The notes under the pieces were generated by a model, which worked only from the letters and a program-made list of their open reading frames with translations, ran no database searches and was not told the DNA's origin. From positions 1-64,000 of the forward strand of contig NZ_NHOA01000029.1 in NCBI RefSeq assembly GCF_002727125.1: 64,000 bases of DNA, read 5' to 3'. A program made the position numbers and the translations under genes. Positions 24,280 to 32,475 of the stretch are shown one piece after another; the stretch's first letter is position 1, and every line of letters starts with the position of its first letter. Source of the DNA: Halorubrum persicum. Its GTDB lineage: Archaea; Halobacteriota; Halobacteria; Halobacteriales; Haloferacaceae.

Positions 24280-26079
24280 ATGAGTTCGGTTCCCGAGCGG
24301 GCGGATATCGACGAGGCGTACAAGTGGGACCTCCAGAGCATCTACGCCGACGACGAGGAGTGGGAGACCGCCTACGAGGCGGTGTCGGAGCGGATCGAGG
24401 AGCTGACGGCGTACGAGGGACGGGTCGCCGACGACGCCGCGACCCTCCTCGAACTGCTGGAACTGCGCGAGGAGATCTTCCGCGATCTCCAGCAGGTGAC
24501 GACGTACGCCCGGCTCCGCAGCGCCGAGGACACCCGGAACCAGGAGTATCAGGCGATGTCGGCGAAGGCGTCCTCGCTCGGCTCCGAGGCGTCGAGCGCG
24601 GTCTCCTATCTCGAGCCGGAGCTCCAGTCGCTCACCGAGGCGGAGGTGGAGTCCTTTATCGACGCCGAGCCCGCGCTCGCGGAGTACGAGCACTACCTCG
24701 ACGACGTGTTGCGGATGAAAGAACACACGCGCTCCGCCGAGGTGGAGGAGGTGCTCGCGGACCTCTCCGAGGTCACCGACGCGCCGAGCGAGATCTACTC
24801 GATGCTGACGAACGCGGACATGAGCTACGGCGTCGTCGACGACCCCGACGGCGAGGAGGTCGAGATCACGCAGGCGAACTTCACGAAGCTCCAGAAGAAC
24901 CCGGACCGCGCGTTCCGCGAGCGCGTCCACGAGACGTTCTACGACGAGTGGGCGAGCGTGCGCAACACGGTGGGCACGTCCTTGGAGAAGGCCGTCCGAG
25001 AGCACGCGACGAGCGCCGAGATCCGCGGCTACGACTCGGCGCGGCAGGCCGCGCTCGACGGCTCGAACGTCCCGGTCGAGGTGTACGACACGCTCGTCGA
25101 CAGCGTCGACGACAACCTCGACGTGCTCCACCGCCACGCCGGCCTGAAGGCCGAGGCGCTCGGCGTCGACCGGCTGGAGAGCCACGACCTGTACATGTCG
25201 CTGACCGGCGATCAGGGGCCCGACGTGGAGTACGAACAGGCCCGCGAATGGGTGATCGAGGCGGTCGCGCCGCTGGGCGAGGCGTACCAGGAGCGGATGG
25301 CCGAGGGGCTCGACTCGCGGTGGGTCGACGTGTACGAGAACCGCGGGAAGCGCTCCGGCGCGTTCTCCTCGGGGACGTACGACACCCAGCCGTTCATCCT
25401 GATGAACTACCAGGACGACATCGCCTCGATGTTCACGCTGGCGCACGAGCTCGGCCACTCGATGCACTCGGAGCTGGCCGGCGACGCCCAGCCGTGGCAC
25501 GACGCGAGCTACGAGATCTTCGTCGCCGAGATCGCCTCCACCGTCAACGAGACCCTGCTCACCCACCACCTGCTCGACACGGTCGAGGACGACGAGCTGC
25601 GCACCCACGTGCTCGACGAGTACCTCGAGCGGTTCCGCTCGACCCTCTTCCGGCAGACGATGTTCGCGGCGTTCGAACAGCGGATCCACGAGCGCGTCGA
25701 GGCCGGCGAGGCGCTCACCCCCGACGCGTTCGACGAGATATACGCCGACCTCAAGGGCGACTACTACGCTCCCGCCGAGCTGACCGGCGGCATCGAACGC
25801 GAGTGGGAGCGGATTCCGCACTTCTACTACAACTTCTACGTCTATCAGTACGCGACCGGCATCTCCGCGGCGGCCGCGATCGTCGAACGCGTCCTGAAGG
25901 AGGGGGAGGACGCCGCCGCCGACTACCGCGAGATGCTCGCCGCGGGCGGCTCCGACTACCCCCTCGACGTCGTCGAGCTCGCCGGGATCGACATGGCCTC
26001 GCCGGACCCGATCGAGTCCGCGGTCGGGATCTACGACGACTACCTCGACGAGGTCGCGGCGCTGCTCGATCTGGAGTAG
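24280..26079 (+). CDS. pepF: Oligoendopeptidase F (M3 family)
   Basis: This 599-residue cytoplasmic zinc metallopeptidase cleaves medium-length peptides. The zinc site HELGHSMHSE is at 389-398 (H389, E390, H393), with a third ligand in the EIAST-NE region shortly after. The length and the C-terminal YNFYVYQYATGISAAAAI segment match the family. The first ATG after a TATA-like box was taken as the start. It is transcribed alone. Confidence 0.92.
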   Translation: MSSVPERADIDEAYKWDLQSIYADDEEWETAYEAVSERIEELTAYEGRVADDAATLLELLELREEIFRDLQQVTTYARLRSAEDTRNQEYQAMSAKASSLGSEASSAVSYLEPELQSLTEAEVESFIDAEPALAEYEHYLDDVLRMKEHTRSAEVEEVLADLSEVTDAPSEIYSMLTNADMSYGVVDDPDGEEVEITQANFTKLQKNPDRAFRERVHETFYDEWASVRNTVGTSLEKAVREHATSAEIRGYDSARQAALDGSNVPVEVYDTLVDSVDDNLDVLHRHAGLKAEALGVDRLESHDLYMSLTGDQGPDVEYEQAREWVIEAVAPLGEAYQERMAEGLDSRWVDVYENRGKRSGAFSSGTYDTQPFILMNYQDDIASMFTLAHELGHSMHSELAGDAQPWHDASYEIFVAEIASTVNETLLTHHLLDTVEDDELRTHVLDEYLERFRSTLFRQTMFAAFEQRIHERVEAGEALTPDAFDEIYADLKGDYYAPAELTGGIEREWERIPHFYYNFYVYQYATGISAAAAIVERVLKEGEDAAADYREMLAAGGSDYPLDVVELAGIDMASPDPIESAVGIYDDYLDEVAALLDLE

Positions 26080-26166
26080 TCGGGGAGCGCCCCGGACGAC
26101 GCCCGCCGTTAACTCGTCGCCGCCGCGCGCGCGACGGCGGACGGAAAATCGACCGCAGCGAGGGGT

Positions 26167-26177
26167 GATATAAGTAT
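26167..26177 (+). promoter_or_regulatory. TATA-like box of the PAS-PAS-GAF kinase
   Basis: GATATAAGTAT is centred about 24 nt before ATG 26195 and 30 nt before the alternative ATG 26201. Confidence 0.5.
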
Positions 26178-26194
26178 CCACCGGGGCGTTTACG

Positions 26195-28117
26195 ATGGTA
26201 ATGAATGACAGTCAGGAGGAGGCGGTCGGAGTCCTCCTCGATGCGCTTCCGGATCTCTTCTTCGCGGTCGGCGAAGACGGGACCATGGAGCTGTGGAACG
26301 ACGCCGTTCCGGAGGTCACCGGCTACGACGAGGCCGCGTTACGGCGGATGACGCCGGCGGAGTTCGTCCCCACCGCGGACGACGATCGAGTAACCGAAAC
26401 GATCGCGGAGGCGCTCGAGGCCGGAGCGGGAACCATCGAAGCGGAGCTCACGACGGCGACCGGAGAGCGCATCCCCTACCAGTTCAGCCTCCGCCCGGCG
26501 CCCGACGAGAGCGCGCTCGCATTCGTCGGCATCGGACGTGACATCGCGGTTCGAAAACGCGCCGAGAGAGACCGGGACGGGATCCTCAACCGGATGCGTG
26601 ACGGCTTCTTCGCGGTCGACGACGAATGGCGGATCACCTACGCCAACGAGAAGGGCGAACAGCTCCTCTCCCGAGCGATGAACCGCCCCCGCGAGACGAC
26701 GCTCGAGGGGTTACACCTGTGGGAGGAGATCCCGGACGCCGTCGAGACGACGTTCTATCGGGAGTACAACCGCGCGATGGAGACCGGGGAGCCGGTCTCG
26801 TTCGAGGAGTACTTCCCGCCGCTCGAGGACTGGTTCGAGGTCCGGGCGTTCCCGGACGACACCGGGCTCTCGATCTACTTCCGCGAGATAACCGAGGAGC
26901 AACGGTACCGCGACCGGCTCGAACACCGCGAACAGGTGTTAAAGGAGCTTCACGACATCACCGCCGACCGCGACGCCAGCTTCGCCGAGCAGGTGCAGCG
27001 GCTGCTCGTGCTCGGGCGCGCCGAGTTCGGCACCGAGTTCGGCTCGCTCTCGGAGATCGTCGGCGACAAGTACCAGTTCGAGGTCGTCGACGCGGACGAC
27101 GACACCATCCAGGCGGGCGATGTCGTCCCGCTGGAAGCGACGAACTGCGAACGGGTGGCGAGCCGGAGAGAGACCATCGCCTGGGGGGACGTTGCACGGG
27201 ACGCGCCCGAGGAGACCGACCGCGCCGGCTACACCGACTGGGGGATCTCCTGTTATCTCGGGGGGCCGGTGTACGACAACGACGGGGTTTACGGCACGTT
27301 CTGCTTCTACGGGACCGACACGCGCGCCGATCGGTTCTCCGAGTGGGAGGTGACGCTCGTCGATCTGATGAGCCGGTGGGTGAGCTACGAGCTGCAGCGC
27401 GAACAGATCACCGAGAAGCTCCAGCGACAGAACGATCGCCTCGAGCAGTTCGCGAGCATCGTCAGCCACGACCTCCGCGGTCCACTGAACGTGCTGCGGG
27501 GACGGCTCGAACTCGCCGAGGAAACCGGTGACCCGTCGGATCTGGCGGGGTGTTTCGACGCGGTGGAGCGGATGGAAGCGCTCATCGACGACGTGCTGTC
27601 GCTGTCGAAGGCGGGGGACGCGATCGACGACATCGAGCTGATCGGCCTCAGAGAGTGCGCGACGCTGGCGTGGGACGCCGCCCCGACCGAAACGGCGAGC
27701 CTCGAGCTCGCGGCCGACGCGACGGTGCCGGCGGACGCCTCGCGGCTGCAACAGCTGTTGGAGAACCTCTTCCGGAACAGCGTGGAACACGGTTCCACGG
27801 GCAACCGGACCTCGTCCGGTGACAGCGTGGAACACGGCGGCGAGGACGTGACGGTGACCGTCGGACGGCTCGAAGACGGCTTCTACGTCGAGGACGACGG
27901 CCCCGGTATCCCCGAGTCGGAGCGGGGCGACGTGTTCGACAGCGGGTACACCACGACGGCCGACGGAACGGGGTTCGGGCTCGCGATCGTCGCCGACATC
28001 GCCGACGCGCACGGGTGGACGCTCCGGGTCGCGGAGGCGGAGTCCGGCGGCGCGCGGTTCGAACTCACGAACGTCGGGGTGCGAGACGGAGCCGCGGACG
28101 GTCAGCGAGCCGAGTGA
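26195..28117 (+). CDS. PAS-PAS-GAF sensor histidine kinase
   Basis: The 640-residue soluble kinase has PAS 1 (about 8-115), PAS 2 (about 125-235), a GAF-like domain (about 250-405) and a kinase core. The phosphoacceptor is H425 in SHDLRGPLNVLRG. The N-box is ENLFRNSVEHGS and the ATP-binding motifs DDGPGIP and GTGFGLAIV are intact. The GAF part contains the YLGGPVYDNDGVYGTFCFY stretch seen in many haloarchaeal multi-sensor kinases, whose ligand may be a redox or light-related cofactor. It is an orphan kinase. The alternative start at 26201 would remove two residues. Confidence 0.85.
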   Translation: MVMNDSQEEAVGVLLDALPDLFFAVGEDGTMELWNDAVPEVTGYDEAALRRMTPAEFVPTADDDRVTETIAEALEAGAGTIEAELTTATGERIPYQFSLRPAPDESALAFVGIGRDIAVRKRAERDRDGILNRMRDGFFAVDDEWRITYANEKGEQLLSRAMNRPRETTLEGLHLWEEIPDAVETTFYREYNRAMETGEPVSFEEYFPPLEDWFEVRAFPDDTGLSIYFREITEEQRYRDRLEHREQVLKELHDITADRDASFAEQVQRLLVLGRAEFGTEFGSLSEIVGDKYQFEVVDADDDTIQAGDVVPLEATNCERVASRRETIAWGDVARDAPEETDRAGYTDWGISCYLGGPVYDNDGVYGTFCFYGTDTRADRFSEWEVTLVDLMSRWVSYELQREQITEKLQRQNDRLEQFASIVSHDLRGPLNVLRGRLELAEETGDPSDLAGCFDAVERMEALIDDVLSLSKAGDAIDDIELIGLRECATLAWDAAPTETASLELAADATVPADASRLQQLLENLFRNSVEHGSTGNRTSSGDSVEHGGEDVTVTVGRLEDGFYVEDDGPGIPESERGDVFDSGYTTTADGTGFGLAIVADIADAHGWTLRVAEAESGGARFELTNVGVRDGAADGQRAE

Positions 28118-28223
28118 GTCGGCGGAGTCGCGGTCGCTGGACGGGAGTACCGGAGTGACGAGCCGTCGCCTCCGCGACCCTCCGACGCAACCCTTACGCC
28201 TCGTGACCGTCAAAACCGGGTAT

Positions 28224-29117
28224 ATGACCGACGAACGCGACGGCGACCGCCACGAGTTCTCCGCCGGGCAGGGCGTCGACGCCGACTACGAGGAGTTCAC
28301 CCTCGACCCCGAAGAGATCGACGCCGACCCGAACACGGTCGACCCCGTCGACTCGCGCGTCCTCACCGACATCATGGACAAGCGCAACGTCGAGAGCGAC
28401 GCGATCGACGTGGAGCGGCTGATCGACGTGGGGCTGTCGTACATGGGGATCAACCGCTTCGAGGAGGCGACTGAGACGTTCGAGCGCGCCGCCAGCTTCG
28501 CCGAGGAGGACTCGCTGGAAGCACAGGAGGCGTGGGTGAACAAGGGCGCGGCCCACGCCGAGTTGGAGGAGTACGACCGAGCGATCGGCGCCTACGAGGA
28601 GGCGCTGCGGATCGACGACGACTCCGAGCACGCCGCGACCGCCGAGACCAACCTCGCGTACGCGCTCTGGGAGTCGGGCCGCGGCGAGCAGGCCCTCGAA
28701 CACGCGGAGCGCGCCGTCGAGACCGACCCGCGCTTCGCGGAAGCGTGGTACAACCGCGGGTTCCTGCTGGTCGAGCGCGGGCTCGCCGAGGACGCCGTCA
28801 CCTGTTTCGACAACGCGGTCCGGCTCGGCTACCGGAGCGCGGGCGTGTTAGAGGAGAAGGCCCGCGCGTTGGAGGAGGCCGGCGAGCACGAGCAGGCCGA
28901 AGAGGTTGCCGACCGCGCCGAGGAGATCCGCCGCGAGGCGGAAGAGCAGATGGTCGAAGAGCAGACCGGACAGGCGCCCGGTCCCGGCGGACAGGCCGGC
29001 GGTCGGCCCGGCGCAGGCGGACAGCCCGGTGGACAGCCCGGCGGGCGAGGCGGTCGCGGCGGCGGACGCGAGGAGCCGGAGCGAGAGCTCCAGGGCGAGG
29101 GGCCAGAGGGGTTCTAG
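28224..29117 (+). CDS. TPR-repeat protein with Gly/Pro/Gln-rich tail
   Basis: From ATG 28224 the protein has 297 residues. At least four tetratricopeptide repeats are visible in the middle (for example AWVNKGAAHAELEEYDRAI and AWYNRGFLLVERGLAED), a scaffold for protein-protein contacts. The last 45 residues are low-complexity Gly/Gln/Pro/Arg and then acidic. CCCTTACG (28191-28198) serves as the TATA box and supports this start. Its stop codon touches the ATG of the DUF424 gene, so the two are co-transcribed and may work together. Confidence 0.8.
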   Translation: MTDERDGDRHEFSAGQGVDADYEEFTLDPEEIDADPNTVDPVDSRVLTDIMDKRNVESDAIDVERLIDVGLSYMGINRFEEATETFERAASFAEEDSLEAQEAWVNKGAAHAELEEYDRAIGAYEEALRIDDDSEHAATAETNLAYALWESGRGEQALEHAERAVETDPRFAEAWYNRGFLLVERGLAEDAVTCFDNAVRLGYRSAGVLEEKARALEEAGEHEQAEEVADRAEEIRREAEEQMVEEQTGQAPGPGGQAGGRPGAGGQPGGQPGGRGGRGGGREEPERELQGEGPEGF

Positions 29118-29417
29118 ATGCTCCTCCGCGAGCGTGAGACCGCCGAGGGGCGGCTCGTCTCCGTCTGCGACGCCGACTGCCTCGGCGAGACGTACGACAA
29201 CGGGCGCGCGACGATCACCGTCACCGAGGAGTTCTACGGCGGCGACGACGCGGTCGAAGCGACCGCGGAGGAGGTCGTCGCGGGGCTCCAGCGCGCGCAG
29301 GTGGCGAACATCGTCGGCACGGAGGCCGTCGGCGTCGCCGTCGATGCGGGGCTCGTCGACGAGGAGACCGTACTGGAGTTCGGCGAGACCCGACACGCAC
29401 AATTACTTTGGCTCTGA
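29118..29417 (+). CDS. DUF424 family protein
   Basis: This 99-residue protein matches the archaeal DUF424 family across its length, with the opening LLRERETAEGRLVSVCDADCLGETY replaced only at variable positions relative to the usual pattern. The segment NIVGTEAVGVAVDAGL is typical. The function is unknown; the wide archaeal distribution suggests a housekeeping role. It starts on the base after the TPR gene stop. Confidence 0.8.
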   Translation: MLLRERETAEGRLVSVCDADCLGETYDNGRATITVTEEFYGGDDAVEATAEEVVAGLQRAQVANIVGTEAVGVAVDAGLVDEETVLEFGETRHAQLLWL

Positions 29418-29426
29418 CCTGCGGGT

Positions 29427-29765
29427 ATGAAGCGACTCACGCGATCGGAACTGACGGCGGTGTTGGGTCCGCATCCGCCGTCGGACGCGTTCTGGAACCG
29501 CGCGATCGACGCCGAACGCGCCGTCATCGGCGTCTCCGCTGAGGTCGTGGAAGGCGAGGCGGACGGTGAGAACGCGGAGCAAGCGCGTCGGAACCGCCGG
29601 CGACGCGGGGGGAGAGGGCCGGACGGACCGCTCTCGACGGGCGACATCGTCGACGTGGGAGCCCACGCGTTCGTCGTGGTCGGCGTCGAGGAAACCCGAT
29701 CCGGCGGACGGCGGTACCCGATCGAGCTGGTCGAGCCGCGCCGAGACGACCGACGAAGCGGGTGA
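29427..29765 (+). CDS. Conserved-looking protein, unknown function
   Basis: The protein has 112 residues: an N-terminal helical acidic part, an Arg-rich linker (about 52-66), then a small beta-rich part (TGDIVDVGAHAFVVVGVEE) that could be an SH3-like barrel. ATTACTTT (29403-29410), inside the end of the DUF424 gene, may be its own TATA box. The 3' end meets the aminotransferase gene on the other strand 9 bp away. No family is recognised. Confidence 0.6.
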   Translation: MKRLTRSELTAVLGPHPPSDAFWNRAIDAERAVIGVSAEVVEGEADGENAEQARRNRRRRGGRGPDGPLSTGDIVDVGAHAFVVVGVEETRSGGRRYPIELVEPRRDDRRSG

Positions 29766-29774
29766 CCGGGCGCG

Positions 29775-30887
29775 CTACAGGTCGGCGACGTCTTCGATCG
29801 CGTCGGTGAGCGCTTTGACGCTCTCGACGGTGTGCTCGCCCATGTGGCCGATGCGGAACGTCTCCTCGCCGAGCTGCGAACCGTAGCCGTTCGAGAACGC
29901 CATGTCGTACTCCTCGCTCACGCCCTCGATCGTCGCGGCGACGTCGATCCCCTGCGTGTTCTCGATGCAGGCGACCGTCTGCGACTCGTACCCCTCCTCG
30001 GGGAACATCGCGAAGTGCTCGTCCGCCCAGTCGTGGACGTACGCCATCATCTCGCGGTGGCGCTCGTCGCGGGCGCGGTGCCCCTCCTCGAGCATGTGTT
30101 TCATCTGCTTGCGGTACGCCAACATGATCGGGATGGCGGGCGTCGAGTGCGTCTGGCCCTTCCGGTCGTAGTAGTCGATGGTGCGCCGGAAGCCGCCGTA
30201 CCACGAGGAGGTCCCCTTCTCGACCTCGCGGTCGTAGGCGTCGTCGCTGACGACGCAGACGGCGAGTCCGGGCGGCATCGCGAACGCCTTCTGGGTGGAC
30301 GCGAAGATCACGTCGATGTCGTGTTCGTCGATGTCGACGTAGTCGCCGCCGAGCGCGGAGACGGCGTCGACGACGAAGTACGTGTCCGGGTAGTCGGCGA
30401 TCACGTCGCCGATCTCCTCGATGGGGTTGCGGACGCCGGTCGACGACTCGTTCATCACGGTCGCGACCACGTCGTAGTGTTTGTCCGTCGATTCGAGGTG
30501 GTCGCGGATGTCCTCGGGTTTGACGGCCTCGCCCCACTCGTACTCCAGCCGATCGACGTCTTTGCCGAGCCGCTCGGCGACGTTGGCGTGGCGCTCGCTG
30601 AAGCTCCCACAGGTCGGCACGAGGATGTTCTCGTCGACGAGGTTGAGCGTCGACGCCTCCCAGAACTCGGTGCCGGAGGCGGTGAGGACGATCACGTCGT
30701 TGTCGGTGCCGAGGAACGTCTTCGTATCCTCGACGATGGTCGTGTACAGGTCGGTCATCCGGTCCATCCGGTGGCCGAACGTCGACTCCGTCATCGCCTC
30801 GATCACGTCGTCGCGGACCTCGGTCGGGCCGGGGATGTACAGCGTCTTGTCGTCGTAGTCGTCGCGGTATTCGCGTTTCTTCGTCAC
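29775..30887 (-). CDS. Class V aminotransferase (alanine-glyoxylate / serine-pyruvate type)
   Basis: This pyridoxal-phosphate enzyme moves an amino group between an amino acid and a keto acid. The Schiff-base lysine lies in FASTQKAFAMPPGL and the PLP-facing aspartate in YFVVDAVSALGGD. LYIPGPTEVRDDVIEAM at the N-terminus and GHMGEHT near the C-terminus are typical of the alanine-glyoxylate branch. I prefer GTG 30887 (MTKKREY) as the start; GTG 30896 would add three residues. The exact substrate cannot be read from the sequence. Confidence 0.85.
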   Translation of the reverse strand: MTKKREYRDDYDDKTLYIPGPTEVRDDVIEAMTESTFGHRMDRMTDLYTTIVEDTKTFLGTDNDVIVLTASGTEFWEASTLNLVDENILVPTCGSFSERHANVAERLGKDVDRLEYEWGEAVKPEDIRDHLESTDKHYDVVATVMNESSTGVRNPIEEIGDVIADYPDTYFVVDAVSALGGDYVDIDEHDIDVIFASTQKAFAMPPGLAVCVVSDDAYDREVEKGTSSWYGGFRRTIDYYDRKGQTHSTPAIPIMLAYRKQMKHMLEEGHRARDERHREMMAYVHDWADEHFAMFPEEGYESQTVACIENTQGIDVAATIEGVSEEYDMAFSNGYGSQLGEETFRIGHMGEHTVESVKALTDAIEDVADL

Positions 30888-31003
30888 GGGATCCACCTGA
30901 TGATTGCTACGGGGACGCGTGGGGGTATGTTCCTTGTGATACGCTCAAAACGACGGGGTCGTCCGTCGGGCGGGCCGCGGCGGTGCCGGGGTCGGAGCGC
31001 GCC

Positions 31004-31261
31004 TCACTTCCAGTGCCAGAAGTCGTTCCCGTCGTCCTCGACGGGGTCCGTGCGTTCCCGGAGGGCGGCGACATCCGCCTCGGTGGGCTCGTGATCGTCC
31101 GGGAGCGCCTCCATACACTCGAAACAGAGGAAGAACTCGGAGCCGTCGGTGAGCTCGAGCGTCAGCCCCTGCGTCGACTCGAACGCGAAGTTCCACAGAT
31201 CGCCGATCCCGCCGGCGATCCTGACGGACCGCTCGCAGACGTCACACGACTCCGATGCCAT
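31004..31261 (-). CDS. Small zinc-binding protein
   Basis: The protein has 85 residues with CDVC near the N-terminus and CFEC in the middle, a four-cysteine zinc site, and an acidic tail ending WHWK. It resembles the many small zinc-finger proteins of haloarchaea. A TATA-like GCATTAGC (complement of 31285-31292) precedes the ATG by about 27 nt. Its role is unknown. Confidence 0.65.
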   Translation of the reverse strand: MASESCDVCERSVRIAGGIGDLWNFAFESTQGLTLELTDGSEFFLCFECMEALPDDHEPTEADVAALRERTDPVEDDGNDFWHWK

Positions 31262-31335
31262 GCGCGAGATAGCGGTTCGGGGCGCTAATGCGTGTCGCTG
31301 TCGACCGTGGTCGGCGAGGTGTGTTTCGCCGTCCG

Positions 31336-32475
31336 TCAGCCGTCGTCCGCGGCGATCACGTGCGCGTCCGCGGGGTCAAAGCCGACGACGACCTCGCCGG
31401 AGAGCGGGTCGCGCGTCCGGACCACGAGGTCGCGCCCGCCCCAGTCGAGGGTCACCCGCGTCGTCTCGCCGAGGAACTCGGCGCTGGCGACGGTGGCTCG
31501 GAGTCGGCTCGCTCCGTCGCCGATCCGCAGGTACTCGGGCCGCACGCAGAAGGTGAGGCGGTCTCCCGGTGTGACGCCGTAAGCGGTCGCGTCGTCGATC
31601 GCGACCCGCAGGGTCTCGCCGTCAACGTCGACGGCGGCGATTCGGGTGGTGCCCTCGCGCTCGCCGTCGCGCGCGACAGGCTCGTCAACGTCCACCACCC
31701 GCCCCGCGAACACGTTGTTGTCGCCGACGAACGCCGCGACGAACCGGCTCGACGGCTCCCGGTACACCGTTCGCGGGGGTGCGACCTGCTCGGGGGTCCC
31801 GTCGCGCATCACCGCGACGCGGTCGGAGATCGCCAGCGCCTCCTCCTGGTCGTGGGTGACGTAGACGGTCGTGATACCGAGCTCCGACTGGATCGTCCGG
31901 ACCTGCACCCGGAGGCGCTCGCGGAGCTGCGCGTCGAGCGCGCTCATCGGCTCGTCGAGGAGGAGGAGGTCGGGCCCGGGCGCGAGCGCGCGGGCCATCG
32001 CGACGCGCTGCCGCTGCCCGCCCGAGAGGCTCTCCGGGTCGCGGTCGGCGGCGTCGGGGAGGTCCACCAGTTCGAGCAGCTCCGCGACGCGCTCCTCGCG
32101 GCTCACCCCGTCGGGCGGGTCCGCGAAGTTGAGCCCGTACCCGACGTTCTCGCCGACGGTCATGTGCGGGAACAGCGCGTAGTTCTGGAAGACGACGCCC
32201 ACGTCGCGGTCCTCGGGTGGCACCCCCGCGACCGAGTCGCCGGCGAAGCGAACCGTCCCCGCGGTGGGCTCCTCGAACCCCGCGATCAGCCGGAGCGTCG
32301 TCGTCTTCCCGCAGCCGGAGGGGCCGACGAGCGTGAAGAACTCGCCCTCGCGCACCCGGAGGCTCACGTCGTCGACGGCGGCGGTGTCGCCGTACCGCTT
32401 GGTCACGCCGTCGAGTTCGACGGCCGGGGCGGCGCGAGACGGCTCGGCGTCACGCTCAGAGTCCACGCGTCTCAC
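31336..32475 (-). CDS. ABC transporter ATP-binding protein (thiamine/iron/polyamine class)
   Basis: This 379-residue ATPase has Walker A (GPSGCGKTT), Q-loop (FQNYALFPHM), signature (LSGGQRQRVAMARA), Walker B (LLLLDEP) and H-loop (YVTHDQEEA), with a C-terminal TOBE-like domain (about 240-375). It overlaps the end of the permease gene by 20 bp, a sign of co-transcription. It is the third gene of the thiB-like operon and should power that transporter. A second GTG at 32466 is an alternative start. Confidence 0.85.
   Translation of the reverse strand: MRRVDSERDAEPSRAAPAVELDGVTKRYGDTAAVDDVSLRVREGEFFTLVGPSGCGKTTTLRLIAGFEEPTAGTVRFAGDSVAGVPPEDRDVGVVFQNYALFPHMTVGENVGYGLNFADPPDGVSREERVAELLELVDLPDAADRDPESLSGGQRQRVAMARALAPGPDLLLLDEPMSALDAQLRERLRVQVRTIQSELGITTVYVTHDQEEALAISDRVAVMRDGTPEQVAPPRTVYREPSSRFVAAFVGDNNVFAGRVVDVDEPVARDGEREGTTRIAAVDVDGETLRVAIDDATAYGVTPGDRLTFCVRPEYLRIGDGASRLRATVASAEFLGETTRVTLDWGGRDLVVRTRDPLSGEVVVGFDPADAHVIAADDG

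Noticed and set aside
23782-26181. 799-residue leftward frame opposite rimI and pepF
   Set aside because: Repetitive Arg/Val/Leu composition with no domains; it mirrors two well-supported genes.
29832-31094. 420-residue rightward frame opposite the aminotransferase
   Set aside because: Val/Arg/Asp-rich mirror of the class V aminotransferase gene with no domains.
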